Source: a virus. From it: a DNA stretch of 32,861 bases. The DNA lies in the IMG/VR virus record IMGVR_UViG_3300028844_004575, positions 1 to 32,861 of that record. The stretch is one strand, 5' to 3'. Position numbers and translations under genes: made by a program. Shown piece by piece: positions 1 to 8,562 of this stretch. Numbering within the stretch: position 1 is the stretch's first letter; every line of letters starts with the position of its first letter. Below the pieces are notes generated by a model that worked only from the letters and a program-made list of their open reading frames with translations, was not told the DNA's origin and did no database searches.

Positions 1-1821
1 AGTAATAGCATCAGCCTCAACAACTTCTTTTTCAACTGAGAAATGGTCTTGATAGGTATAACCAATAGTGGATATTCCACCCATACCATACAAGTTAATT
101 TTTTCAGTATCATACTTACCTTGTAAGAAAGCACCAAACCAATCAACTGTGGTTTCATTGTGATAAGCGATAATATCACCTAACCCAACTTTCTTACCAT
201 CAGGTGCGTTATCATCGGCATAGTCTACATAGTAGTCTCCACCTAATAAATCACGAACCTCACGAGCGTGTTCAATACCAGCAGTTCTCCAATCAATACC
301 AATCTGAACTTCAAGTTCATCTGATACATCATAGTTCAACTTAGAAATTAATCCAATTGTACTTTGACGATTGATTGAATTACGAAGAATACCAGTAGAA
401 CGATTTTCGGTATCAGAGAAAGCAGAATCTACATTAGCAGAGTTCTGTGCAATTTCTCCATCCCAATCCCAAGTCCAAGGTGAAGATGCATACCATCTTT
501 CTCCCTCAACTGCAGGTTTTCTACTGACACTTCCGTAAGTACCAGTTCCACCACCTGAACCACCAGACCAATAAGCAACAGAACTTAGTCTCATGTCGTC
601 ATTGATATCATAAAAATGGTTTAGGTTTACAAGTGGTTTATGAAAGAAGTTTTCTCTTTCATTTAGGAAGTCGGGACTAAATCTGTCTGATGTTTTATCT
701 CCATACATATACCAATACTGTTTTCCTTTGTAATCGGAACTTATTGGTGCTACGTTTTGGTTATAAAACCTACCAGCTTCAGTTTCAAACTTCTCACCCG
801 CAACATAAGCTGAATCATTGTATCCATCGATACTTCCAGCTAAGTCTTGAGAGTAAGTTGCTATATTCTGTTTGTACAGGTTTTGTCCGTGCCTTTGTGG
901 GGCACCAATTGCATATAACTCAAATCTTTGTTTATCTGATACAGCATAAGATGTACCTAAATAATAAGCCCAAGCGTCTGTCCAAGTTCCATCAATAAAA
1001 CCATCACCAGTTTTACGAACTATCGTTCCACTTATTGCTAACTTATCATTTATTAGACCTGAGTTATAATTCAAGGTGGTTTTTAGAAACCCACCCTCAC
1101 CGATTTCCTGTTTGAACTTCCCACCTTTTTCGTGAGATGAAGGATCGGTAATGATATTCATTGTTCCACCAATCGATGGTGTTGCTAGATTGACGGCTGA
1201 TAGTCCTCTTTGCATCTGAATTGAGGAAGTAGCATCACCTACTCCATCCCAATTAGACCAATAGACCCATCCGTTCTCCATATCATTCTGGGGAACTCCG
1301 TTAATCATAACAGCAACATTACGTTGGTTGAAACCACGAACATTGATACGGGCATCACCCGCACCACCACCTTGATTTGTAGCATATACACTTGGCGTAG
1401 TATTCAGAATCATTGGAATATCTTGACTACCAAGTCTGATTTCCATTTCAGCTTTATCTATCGTTGTGTAAGCTACAGGTGTTGTTTCATCTGCTCTTGA
1501 AGCTAATACCTCAAGTGCTGTGAGAGCAACAACATCAGTTTCTAAATTGAAACTAACACTCCCAACTATATCTCCAACTTCTACACTTTTAGTTGATGAG
1601 ATATAACCGATGTATGAAGCAGTAATATCAAAAGTACCAGTACCCGTTTCGATTACGAATTTACCTTCAGCATCTGTGACGCCTCCAATGTCTGTACCTT
1701 CTATTATTACATTTGCTCCAACAAGTGGTTCTTCTTCACTTCCAACGAAACCAGTTACGGCTTGTCCAAAGACAATGCTTACTGATAACATTAGAAATGT
1801 GATGAGATTACGATATGTCAT
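1..1821 (-). CDS. TonB-dependent outer-membrane receptor, N-terminal 607 codons (runs off the window)
   Basis: The frame is open from an ATG at 1821 to the first base of the window. An AAGGAGA ribosome site lies about 6 nt before the ATG. The product begins with a signal peptide (residues 1-19: basic start, hydrophobic core, then FGQ). Residues about 20-95 form a carboxypeptidase-regulatory-like beta domain (PLVGANV, GGVTDAEGKF, YIGY). The TonB plug follows at about 115-225, with INVRGFNQRNVAVMINGVP and GGTMNIIT. The remainder looks like outer-membrane barrel, rich in aromatic and Gly/Asn residues. Such receptors import siderophores, cobalamin, glycans or peptides using TonB-ExbBD energy. This N-terminal architecture is typical of Bacteroidota and other FCB bacteria. 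The substrate cannot be read from the sequence. It lies 72 nt downstream of a phage-type class II ribonucleotide reductase on the same strand. A receptor in a T4-like genome is unusual; a chimeric assembly or a host boundary beyond base 1 is the alternative. Confidence 0.92.
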   Translation of the reverse strand, partial: MTYRNLITFLMLSVSIVFGQAVTGFVGSEEEPLVGANVIIEGTDIGGVTDAEGKFVIETGTGTFDITASYIGYISSTKSVEVGDIVGSVSFNLETDVVALTALEVLASRADETTPVAYTTIDKAEMEIRLGSQDIPMILNTTPSVYATNQGGGAGDARINVRGFNQRNVAVMINGVPQNDMENGWVYWSNWDGVGDATSSIQMQRGLSAVNLATPSIGGTMNIITDPSSHEKGGKFKQEIGEGGFLKTTLNYNSGLINDKLAISGTIVRKTGDGFIDGTWTDAWAYYLGTSYAVSDKQRFELYAIGAPQRHGQNLYKQNIATYSQDLAGSIDGYNDSAYVAGEKFETEAGRFYNQNVAPISSDYKGKQYWYMYGDKTSDRFSPDFLNERENFFHKPLVNLNHFYDINDDMRLSSVAYWSGGSGGGTGTYGSVSRKPAVEGERWYASSPWTWDWDGEIAQNSANVDSAFSDTENRSTGILRNSINRQSTIGLISKLNYDVSDELEVQIGIDWRTAGIEHAREVRDLLGGDYYVDYADDNAPDGKKVGLGDIIAYHNETTVDWFGAFLQGKYDTEKINLYGMGGISTIGYTYQDHFSVEKEVVEADAIT

Positions 1822-1893
1822 AATCTGTCTCCTTGCTTTTGTTTATGAATAGACACATTTTTATACAGGTGTGTACCGTGCCTGTCCGCGATT

Positions 1894-3909
1894 TTAATTT
1901 GCATATTCTTGATCGTCATTATCACCAGTTGTTGGTATTATTTCTACATCACAAAAATCACCATCGCAGAATTTCTCTACATTTGCTTCTTCTTTATGTA
2001 TCACACCAAATGAAAGCTTTCCTAACCCACCCATCTGTTTATTATATTCACTTTCATCTATTGCTTCATACGGCATTTGTTGATAAGCACCATAATCATG
2101 CCTTGGTAATAAACTAATACCTTTTAGATGATATTGAAAGTAATTCAGACAAGGAGCAATTTGATTTGCTTCTGTTTCTGGATCAAATGTTACTGTACAA
2201 CTTACTTGATTATCAGCCCAGTGTCTTTGTAAGAAAGCGGCTAAACCGAATTGTTCCCAAATCGAAAGTTCAGCCGCTGTCCTAATCCCCTCACCTACAT
2301 CTACAGGTATTTCTACAACCATTGTTGTATCTTCTGAACCAAAAGCGGGCTCTACTTTGTAGTTAGCCTTTCTTAGAGGTTCTAATAGTTCTGAATGTTT
2401 TGAAACCCTTATTCTTCTTATATAAAATCTACTTTCAGGATAATGTAAACCTGGCGTAGCACCAGCCAATAATGAAACAGTACCTGATGGTTTTACTGAA
2501 GTAGTTTTGATTGACTTTGGTACAGCAAACCAATCAGAGTACATACCATCCCATTCCTGTATAACATCGTAGCCATTATTTAGCCAACTTTTTAGTTCAT
2601 CAAGACCTCTATGAGTAATGAATTGAGCAACACCACTTACACTACATCCAATTCTTCTATTACGAAGCATAACTCTATTAGTTTCTGACCAATGAGTTCT
2701 TCCTAATGTAACTGTTTTAGCATAAAGATAAGCATACTTTAGAGTTCTCGCATAATCTTCGAAGTCATCATGATTATCAGGAAAAGTTTCTACTAAGCAA
2801 CATAGTTCATATGATTCTAATGATTGTTCCAAACAAGGATTACCACCCATAACTCTGTGGTCTTTATTATCACCACCATTTTTCATACGAGAGTATTGTC
2901 TCATATTATCTAACCACGCAAATCCAGGCTCACCATTATCCACAATTCGTTCGGCAGCGGCAGTATAATCCATACCCAATTCTGCGAATATACTATTATT
3001 AGATGTCCATCCATATTGCTCCCTATGTGGGTTTACTTTATAATTTTTCAAATCCAAATACTCTTCTGAATCCGCGTCTCCGAATACAATCTCAGCAGTT
3101 CTTCTAACATTACCTGCAACAACACATTTACCAATCAGATTCATTATATCTACGATTGTTGTGATTGTAATTGGTTCTCCACTATTCTTTTCTAATATTT
3201 TTGATATTTCTATGTGAACTTCTTCAAGTGGTTCATATCCACTAGCAACACCACCGAATCCACTTATCGGTTCACCAGCACCTCTTATTTTTGAATAATC
3301 AAATTTTACAGAAGCAGTTCCATGAAAGTAACTTTCCAACAAAAGACTAAGAGACTCAACCCAGCCCTCACGTGTATCTGGTATTTCAAAGACTTGTTCG
3401 TCTTTGTTCTTATCTACCCCTTTTACTATAATCTCACCAGCGCCCTTTGTATCGAATCCTACGCCAACACCTAACATACTTGCGTCCATAAGGAAACAGA
3501 AAGGTTTAGCGTAATCTTCTTTGATTGTTTTTGTTGATACAAAAGCACAATTGTTGAGGGCGGCGTATAATCCCTTTTTTTCTGTGATGGGAGTTCCCAT
3601 AGCCCACAGACCGCGTCCAGGGGGCAAAAACTTCATAGTAAAAATACGCTCATACATATCTTGAGCACTTTTTTGAGCTTGCCACGCATTCCACCCTAAT
3701 TGATGTGATTCAATATGATTCTTTTGCATAGAGTAAGTTCCCTCTACGACTCTTTGTACAGTTTCCCACCATCTTTCATTCTTTCCATCTTCTTTGATTC
3801 TTGAGTAGGTTCTCATATAAACTAATTCACCCAAACCATTAAAACCAAAAGGAGCTTTTTTCCTTTTATACTTACTTATAAAATTTTCCGACAACTTAAA
3901 TTTTTCCAT
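1894..3909 (-). CDS. nrdJ: Adenosylcobalamin-dependent (class II) ribonucleoside-triphosphate reductase
   Basis: Reduces ribonucleotides to deoxyribonucleotides using an adenosylcobalamin-generated thiyl radical. The 671-aa product resembles monomeric RTPR of the Lactobacillus leichmannii type (739 aa) and is somewhat shorter. Visible landmarks are the N-terminal VYMRTYSR/RVVEG region and NNC at C121 (equivalent to C119). NPCLE gives N357, C359 (thiyl radical Cys) and E361. C370 lies 11 residues after C359, the same spacing as C408/C419 in RTPR. A C-terminal redox pair C648-x4-C653 matches the C-x4-C tail of RTPR. The ATG at 3909 is preceded by AAGGAGT and AAGGGG. The helicase lies upstream, separated by 67 nt containing a candidate promoter; a TonB receptor lies downstream. 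No class I partner (NrdB) is seen. The reaction should be oxygen-independent but needs host or imported B12. Confidence 0.93.
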   Translation of the reverse strand: MEKFKLSENFISKYKRKKAPFGFNGLGELVYMRTYSRIKEDGKNERWWETVQRVVEGTYSMQKNHIESHQLGWNAWQAQKSAQDMYERIFTMKFLPPGRGLWAMGTPITEKKGLYAALNNCAFVSTKTIKEDYAKPFCFLMDASMLGVGVGFDTKGAGEIIVKGVDKNKDEQVFEIPDTREGWVESLSLLLESYFHGTASVKFDYSKIRGAGEPISGFGGVASGYEPLEEVHIEISKILEKNSGEPITITTIVDIMNLIGKCVVAGNVRRTAEIVFGDADSEEYLDLKNYKVNPHREQYGWTSNNSIFAELGMDYTAAAERIVDNGEPGFAWLDNMRQYSRMKNGGDNKDHRVMGGNPCLEQSLESYELCCLVETFPDNHDDFEDYARTLKYAYLYAKTVTLGRTHWSETNRVMLRNRRIGCSVSGVAQFITHRGLDELKSWLNNGYDVIQEWDGMYSDWFAVPKSIKTTSVKPSGTVSLLAGATPGLHYPESRFYIRRIRVSKHSELLEPLRKANYKVEPAFGSEDTTMVVEIPVDVGEGIRTAAELSIWEQFGLAAFLQRHWADNQVSCTVTFDPETEANQIAPCLNYFQYHLKGISLLPRHDYGAYQQMPYEAIDESEYNKQMGGLGKLSFGVIHKEEANVEKFCDGDFCDVEIIPTTGDNDDQEYAN

Positions 3910-3954
3910 TTTACCCCTTTACTCCTTGTAAACTTATTTTCTTAACAATCATAA

Positions 3955-3968
3955 TTATAATATATATC
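3955..3968 (-). promoter_or_regulatory. Candidate promoter element GATATATATTATAA upstream of the reductase
   Basis: The minus strand carries this 14-nt motif in the 67-nt gap between helicase and reductase, 45 nt before the reductase ATG. The identical 14-mer occurs upstream of thyX (13296-13309), the other deoxynucleotide gene. It ends in a TATAAT-like block. A TTGAGT overlapping the helicase stop region could act as a -35 box, but the spacing is long. Low complexity makes chance sharing possible. Confidence 0.35.
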
Positions 3969-3976
3969 AACTTATA

Positions 3977-5335
3977 TTACTCAAAACCATTTAAATCTTT
4001 GTATTTTTGAGATAAAGTTTTCCTTAGATATTCTTCACTGTTATCCATCTTTGCTTGTGTGTCTTTTCCACCGACAGTAGACGATTCATATACTTGTATG
4101 TTGCCTGTATTCGTATTAATTTCAGCAGGAAATGTTATACCATCTACACCAAATCTATTTTTGATTACATGCACCCTACCAGTATTAGCAATCTTATCCT
4201 CTACCTTACGACTAACCGACATAACAAAGTCTGCTGTCATAACCTTACTATAATCCTCTGATACTTTACTAGCATCAATTACTTCTTCTTCCAGTGAACT
4301 ACGATTAGCCTGTGATGCTGTCCATATTGGAATATCAAATTCACCTGCCATACCACGAAGATTTTCATAAGTTTCACCAGTAGCGTGTCTCTTCTCTTTA
4401 TAGAATGTGGTTGGTTTTAGAATATCAGCATAATCAACTATAACAACATCAGGTTTGATTTCCTGTATTTCCATTTGTTTCAGATGAGCAGCCAGAGTAT
4501 TTACTGAAGCAGAACGAGTTGGGTAATATTTGATAATCAACTTACCATCTAACCCATCAATAACTTTCTGTACATCATCTTGATAGTATTTTATATTAGC
4601 AGTTGGTGTACCACTAAATACTGTATCGTATCTTAGTCCAACGTAAGCCTCATTCAATTCTAATGTATAATGAACTACAGTCTTACCCTGCTTTACTAAA
4701 TGTGCAGCTAGTGATTGTAAACACCAAGTCTTACCGATACCAGCAGGAGCAACCAATACTCCCAACTCACCACCAGCTAATCCACCATCCATTACATTGG
4801 TTATTGAATCCCAAGGTGTAGGTAAAGTATTCCTTACCGATGATGTAAGTCTCTCTTCTAATGAAATAATATAATCATGACCTAAGTCTCTTTCACTACC
4901 AGCTTTCATAGCAGCATCAATTAGAACTTTTATATCATCATATTTCTTTTGTTCTAATAAGTCTACCGATTGCATAATTGATTCTTTGATAACTTGATTC
5001 TTACAGAAACCCAATGTTTCTTGTTTTACAAACTCTAAGTCTGTAGCTTCTATATTTCTCCAAGCATCCTTTAGATTTTCTACAACAGATACTTTTAGAA
5101 TTTGGTCATCCATTTGATTGATTTTTATTTTTAGAACTTCCAATGTAGGAGCCTTTCTAAACTCCATAAAGTACTTAGCTATTTCTTTTGTCAGCCATTT
5201 ATTAGCATCAGAATCGAAGAACTCTGGTTCTAATATGTCATTTATTGTTTGTATAAACTTATTGTCTGATAAAAGTGATGATATTATTTTGGCCTGAAAG
5301 GAAGGACCAAAGGAATTAAAATTTTCACTCGCCAT
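3977..5335 (-). CDS. 41: DnaB/gp41-type replicative DNA helicase
   Basis: Hexameric 5'-3' helicase that unwinds DNA at the phage fork, normally with a primase not seen in this window. In the 452-aa product, residues 1-150 form a helical N-terminal domain of gp41 type (FGPSFQAKIISSLL, FDSDANKWL). The RecA-like motor follows, with Walker A A196-PAGIGKT-203, the TLELNEAYVGLR segment (H1a-like) and Walker B VVIVDYAD ending at D304. A conserved ASQANRSSLEE stretch follows. Length is close to T4 gp41 (475 aa). The ATG at 5335 overlaps the end of the 66-aa upstream gene by 11 nt and lacks a strong ribosome site, so translation is probably coupled. Context with SSB, recombinase and RNase H-type nuclease supports a T4-style replisome. 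Confidence 0.93.
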   Translation of the reverse strand: MASENFNSFGPSFQAKIISSLLSDNKFIQTINDILEPEFFDSDANKWLTKEIAKYFMEFRKAPTLEVLKIKINQMDDQILKVSVVENLKDAWRNIEATDLEFVKQETLGFCKNQVIKESIMQSVDLLEQKKYDDIKVLIDAAMKAGSERDLGHDYIISLEERLTSSVRNTLPTPWDSITNVMDGGLAGGELGVLVAPAGIGKTWCLQSLAAHLVKQGKTVVHYTLELNEAYVGLRYDTVFSGTPTANIKYYQDDVQKVIDGLDGKLIIKYYPTRSASVNTLAAHLKQMEIQEIKPDVVIVDYADILKPTTFYKEKRHATGETYENLRGMAGEFDIPIWTASQANRSSLEEEVIDASKVSEDYSKVMTADFVMSVSRKVEDKIANTGRVHVIKNRFGVDGITFPAEINTNTGNIQVYESSTVGGKDTQAKMDNSEEYLRKTLSQKYKDLNGFE

Positions 5336-5525
5336 ATAATTCTTTTATTTGTTTTTCTTTTATTTGCATTTGTCTTTTTTTACGATAGCGTTCTCTAGCT
5401 TTTGCCTGAAGAACTGCTCTATTTTTTTTGTAGTAAGCCATAGACCATTTTCTCTGAGCCTCTTTCTTTTCTTCTTCTGAGTTATACTTTTTATTTCTTC
5501 CCATTAGATTTTCCAGCCATTTCAT
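5325..5525 (-). CDS. Small basic protein of unknown function
   Basis: I do not recognise this 66-aa protein. It is highly charged: Lys/Arg/Glu-rich, predicted almost entirely helical, with KKEAQRKWSMAYYKKNRAV and RERYRKKRQMQ segments. Such segments resemble the basic helices of small nucleic-acid-binding phage proteins and regions flanking HNH nucleases, but no HNH catalytic residues are present. It overlaps the upstream nuclease by 35 nt and the downstream helicase by 11 nt. A second in-frame ATG at 5504, preceded by a weak GGA at 7 nt, reduces the overlap to 14 nt and could be the real start (59 aa). Placement between a 5' nuclease and the helicase suggests a replication accessory role; this is inference. 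Confidence 0.7.
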   Translation of the reverse strand: MKWLENLMGRNKKYNSEEEKKEAQRKWSMAYYKKNRAVLQAKARERYRKKRQMQIKEKQIKELYGE

Positions 5526-6522
5526 TTAGCTTACCAAAGCATTGAACTAACCAACTATCCATATTTGGTAATGTGGCAAATAACCTATCTTCAATAAAAC
5601 TTTTCTGAAACTTTAGTTTATTGAGTCTATTTATTTTTCCTCTAACCTTGTCTATGATTTTAGTTTTAGCAGACATACTAATATCCACTTCGTCTAACTG
5701 CATCAATGTATAGTTTCTATTCAATAACTCCTCATTCTCTTTGAGTTTTTCATCTTCACCGATTACATCCTCTATAGTAAGTATCTTATCTTCGAGTAAA
5801 AGTGGAATCTTTTTTTGAATAGTTTTCAAACCCCATCCACGAACTCCATCTATGTTATCAGACTTGTCACCATCTATTGCTCTGAATACAGCAAAGTTAT
5901 GTGATGGTATCCCATAGTCCTCTAAAACTTTAGGAGGATCATACATCTTCTTTTTCGTAGGAGACCAAACAGATACTCTATGATTTACTAGCTGAAGAAA
6001 GTCTTTGTCTGTAGACATTAGAACTATCTTTGATTGCGTTAGAAGCTGCTTAGTTACATAAGCCATTGTGTCGTCAGCTTCTATACCACCTATAGTAATA
6101 GTAGTTACTGGTAAAAATTCTAAGTACTCTACTACTCTAGTAATCTGAAGAAGCATTGATTGATGTTCATCTTCTTTATTGTTGAAGTCGTATGTCCTAT
6201 TCAATCTCTTAGACATATTTCTACCAGCTTTATACTCTGGAAATAACTTCTTTCGACGGTTAGACCCACCTTTACCATCAAATACTATAATGGTTCTGGT
6301 AGGTCTAATTGTCTTGATAGCATATCCGACTGACCTTAGAAAACCAACTATTCCCCCAACATGAGCGCCGTCATCATTGAGAGTTGGTATAGCACTAAAA
6401 CATCTTATGAATGTATTTAGTCCATCTATAACCAATACCTTATCATCAGGATTTTCTGACTCTGTATTGCCACCATTCTTTTTTATTTCTTCAAGTATCG
6501 ATAAGTATCGAGCATTAGTCAC
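5491..6522 (-). CDS. rnh: RNase H/FEN-type 5'-3' exonuclease (T4 Rnh-like)
   Basis: Removes RNA primers and flaps from lagging-strand fragments. The 343-aa product has the FEN/PIN-like acidic cluster: D33 (VIDGLN), D82 (VFDGKG), E148/D150/D151 (GIEADD), D172/D174 (STDKDF), then D218/D222 (GDKSDNI). The helix-hairpin-helix segment GVRGWGLKTIQ follows the last pair. T4 RNase H is 305 aa. The start is GTG at 6522 and overlaps the recA stop (GTGACTAA), which implies coupled translation with the recombinase. The basic patch NRRKK near residue 90 lies where FEN enzymes bind the flap. It is a stand-alone enzyme, as expected where the polymerase lacks a 5' nuclease domain. Confidence 0.92.
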   Translation of the reverse strand: MTNARYLSILEEIKKNGGNTESENPDDKVLVIDGLNTFIRCFSAIPTLNDDGAHVGGIVGFLRSVGYAIKTIRPTRTIIVFDGKGGSNRRKKLFPEYKAGRNMSKRLNRTYDFNNKEDEHQSMLLQITRVVEYLEFLPVTTITIGGIEADDTMAYVTKQLLTQSKIVLMSTDKDFLQLVNHRVSVWSPTKKKMYDPPKVLEDYGIPSHNFAVFRAIDGDKSDNIDGVRGWGLKTIQKKIPLLLEDKILTIEDVIGEDEKLKENEELLNRNYTLMQLDEVDISMSAKTKIIDKVRGKINRLNKLKFQKSFIEDRLFATLPNMDSWLVQCFGKLNEMAGKSNGKK

Positions 6523-7612
6523 CTAAAACCTCTTCCGTTATTTCTACTTCATCGATACCTAAATCAGCTTTGGTGTATTTCAGTATGACTTTATCACAAA
6601 TCAATTTGTAACAATAGTCTTTGAAATCTTCATCTTCTAACTTTTCAGACCAATCTTTGGATTGAAACTTTATCTCTTCTCCATTATGGTCTTTCATAGT
6701 ATACCAAGCACCACCAACTTTTACTAACTTATGTTCTTTTAGAACATGCAACCAACTACCCTCATCATCTACACCACTTTCAAAGTAGAGTGGAAACTCT
6801 GCTTTTCTAAGTGGAGGACCCAAACGATTTTTGATTACTTGTGCCAGAATAGTCATACCAATAACATTCTTTTTGGTATCTTTTATCTGACCTTTATTCT
6901 TCAGACGAACACGAGTTGATGCGTGAAATGGAAGAGCCTTACCACCTGATGTGGTATAAGGATCACCAAACATAGCACCTAATTTTACCCTCAATTGATT
7001 AGTAAATACCAAAGCAACTCTTTGTCTACCAATCATCTGAGTAATCTTTCTCATAGCCTTTGATATGATAATAGCCTTTGAAGTAGCCCAACCATCTTTA
7101 TCAAAGTCAGCATCTAATTCCACTTTCGTAGAAGCAGCTGCTAATGAATCAACTAAGATTGTTACTAACCTATCTTTATCTGATTCTCTTACTTTTGTTA
7201 CAATCTCTTCGATAGCCTCAAAGACATCTTCGATAGTTTCTAAATGTAGATACAACATATTGTTTATATCGACACCTATAACTTGTAGAAAATCTTCACT
7301 TACTGCTGTCTCTGTATCTATATAAACAGCGACACCACCTTTCTTTTGAGTCTCTGAAAGTAGGTGAGCACCCACTAATGATTTACCACTACTCTCCAAT
7401 CCATTCAGTTCTGTAATCCTACCAACTGCAATACCACCATTAGGGCGATTTGAAATTGCTAAGTCTAACATTGTTGAACCTGTTGAAATAAACTCTTTGA
7501 TATCTGTTGGTGTTTCTTGTGCGCCATCTAAGAAGTAAGCAACCTTATAATCTTTGAACTTCTTATTTAGAGAGTCGGCAAGAACTCCAGCTAAATCGTC
7601 TTTTACTGACAT
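6515..7612 (-). CDS. recA: RecA-type recombinase (UvsX functional equivalent)
   Basis: ATP-dependent strand-exchange protein for recombination-dependent replication and repair. The 365-aa product has Walker A G71-LESSGKS-78, the ATP-site acidic pair in YIDTETA (D99/E101) and Walker B LVTILVDS ending near D155. It has a bacterial-RecA-like L2 segment (TNQLRVKLGAMFGDPYTTSGG). Core and L2 read closer to bacterial RecA than to T4 UvsX. The C-terminus is acidic (VEITEEVLGD). AGGAGA precedes the ATG at 7612. The 95-nt gap to the SSB gene holds a long hairpin. The stop overlaps the GTG start of the RNase H-type nuclease. Context is a compact SSB-RecA-nuclease-helicase block. Confidence 0.95.
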   Translation of the reverse strand: MSVKDDLAGVLADSLNKKFKDYKVAYFLDGAQETPTDIKEFISTGSTMLDLAISNRPNGGIAVGRITELNGLESSGKSLVGAHLLSETQKKGGVAVYIDTETAVSEDFLQVIGVDINNMLYLHLETIEDVFEAIEEIVTKVRESDKDRLVTILVDSLAAASTKVELDADFDKDGWATSKAIIISKAMRKITQMIGRQRVALVFTNQLRVKLGAMFGDPYTTSGGKALPFHASTRVRLKNKGQIKDTKKNVIGMTILAQVIKNRLGPPLRKAEFPLYFESGVDDEGSWLHVLKEHKLVKVGGAWYTMKDHNGEEIKFQSKDWSEKLEDEDFKDYCYKLICDKVILKYTKADLGIDEVEITEEVLGD

Positions 7613-7626
7613 ATATTTCTCCTACT

Positions 7627-7693
7627 AAAAATGAGGGTGACTCCAGATGATAAAGGATAAATCAAACAGTAGCTCTGAACCTTAGCCACCCTC
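7627..7693 (-). terminator. Extended hairpin with U-tract between ssb and recA (terminator or attenuator)
   Basis: On the minus strand, GAGGGTG (7693-7687) pairs with CACCCTC (7639-7633). Within it TTCAGA pairs with TCTGGA (one G-U pair), and TGAT with ATCA at the tip. The structure is followed by A then five T residues. It could partly terminate transcripts after ssb so that SSB is made in excess over RecA, or protect the ssb 3' end. The 61-nt length, bulges and lack of a TpsiC arm argue against a tRNA. It is not a textbook compact terminator. Confidence 0.45.
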
Positions 7694-7707
7694 TTATTTT
7701 TGTTTAT

Positions 7708-8460
7708 TTACTTACTAAACAGTTCATCAAAAGCAGCACTCGCATCTTCAACTTTCGTAGAACTTTGTACTACGGAAGCAGGAGCCTCTTCTTTTGTTTC
7801 TTCAGTAGAATCTGATGGATTCAACCACTCGTTTAGAACCTCTGTGAGTTCTTCGTAGGTCTTTTCCTGATACAACTCAGTAATATCTTTTTGGTTTTCC
7901 AAAAGATTTTCTAACTGAGCTTTATCTTCCACAATTGGATTCTGATTAGGTTTTACCCTAATAGAAGTTTTTGGAAAAGAAGCACCACTTTCCTCAGCAG
8001 TTATGAACTCTACGGAAACATCACGACCATTTATAGCATCTGTGATATCACCATAGTCTGGATCAGCAATTACAGAAAGTAATTCTTGATAAACAGTCTT
8101 ACCAAAACCCCAAAACTTAACACCTTGAGTTTCTTCACCTCTGACAATTACTGGAGCAAAGGTTCTCATCTTAGCTTCTAACTTACGAGCCATCTGATAT
8201 TCTTCTCTATTTCCGCTTGTTTTTAGTTTCTGAGCAAACTCTTCAATTGGGTCTGGACGACCAAAAGAGATTGGTGATAAATAGGTTTTGTTATTCAAAC
8301 CAAAATGAAAGAACAACTCAATGAAAGGATTATCCTTATTATGTTTATAAGGTAAAACTCTAATTACTTGTTTTCCTGGTTGAGGTTTCCACAGATTTGA
8401 AGTCCTATTGTTTGTGGTTTGAAGTTGGTTTAATCGTTTACGAATTGAACTAATATCCAT
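7708..8460 (-). CDS. 32: Single-stranded DNA-binding protein, gp32-like
   Basis: Coats single-stranded DNA and organises replication and recombination proteins. The 250-aa product opens with a basic N-terminus (IRKRLNQLQ, comparable to the gp32 cooperativity region) and then the WKPQPGKQVIRVLPY beta-strand start of the gp32 core. The core contains FFHFGLNNKTYLSP and KFWGFGKTVYQELL. The C-terminal 50 residues are acidic and Ser/Glu-rich, ending in AAFDELFSK, the usual partner-recruiting tail. T4 gp32 is 301 aa. The classical zinc-binding Cys/His set of T4 gp32 is not evident. ATAGGAGAA precedes the ATG at 8460. Upstream is a 102-nt AT-rich gap; downstream is the hairpin before recA. Confidence 0.88.
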   Translation of the reverse strand: MDISSIRKRLNQLQTTNNRTSNLWKPQPGKQVIRVLPYKHNKDNPFIELFFHFGLNNKTYLSPISFGRPDPIEEFAQKLKTSGNREEYQMARKLEAKMRTFAPVIVRGEETQGVKFWGFGKTVYQELLSVIADPDYGDITDAINGRDVSVEFITAEESGASFPKTSIRVKPNQNPIVEDKAQLENLLENQKDITELYQEKTYEELTEVLNEWLNPSDSTEETKEEAPASVVQSSTKVEDASAAFDELFSK

Positions 8461-8562
8461 TTTCTATTCTCCTATGTTTTATTATTTATTTTTTAATTTG
8501 TAGTTACTTACCGTAACCATTACTAATAAGTATAACCTTTTATACTCAAATACAATTTTATT

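Noticed and set aside
690-1852. Plus-strand short frames over the left end
   Set aside because: They are antisense to the TonB receptor, whose signal peptide, plug motifs and ribosome site are clear.
1866-1886. Inverted repeat ACAGG...CCTGT between reductase and receptor as a terminator
   Set aside because: Only 5 bp with an 11-nt loop and no U-tract on the coding strand; too weak to call.
7633-7693. tRNA-like ends in the ssb-recA gap (7-bp acceptor-like stem)
   Set aside because: Only 61 nt, no TpsiC GTTC loop in place, no good D or anticodon arms; a long hairpin explains the pairing better.
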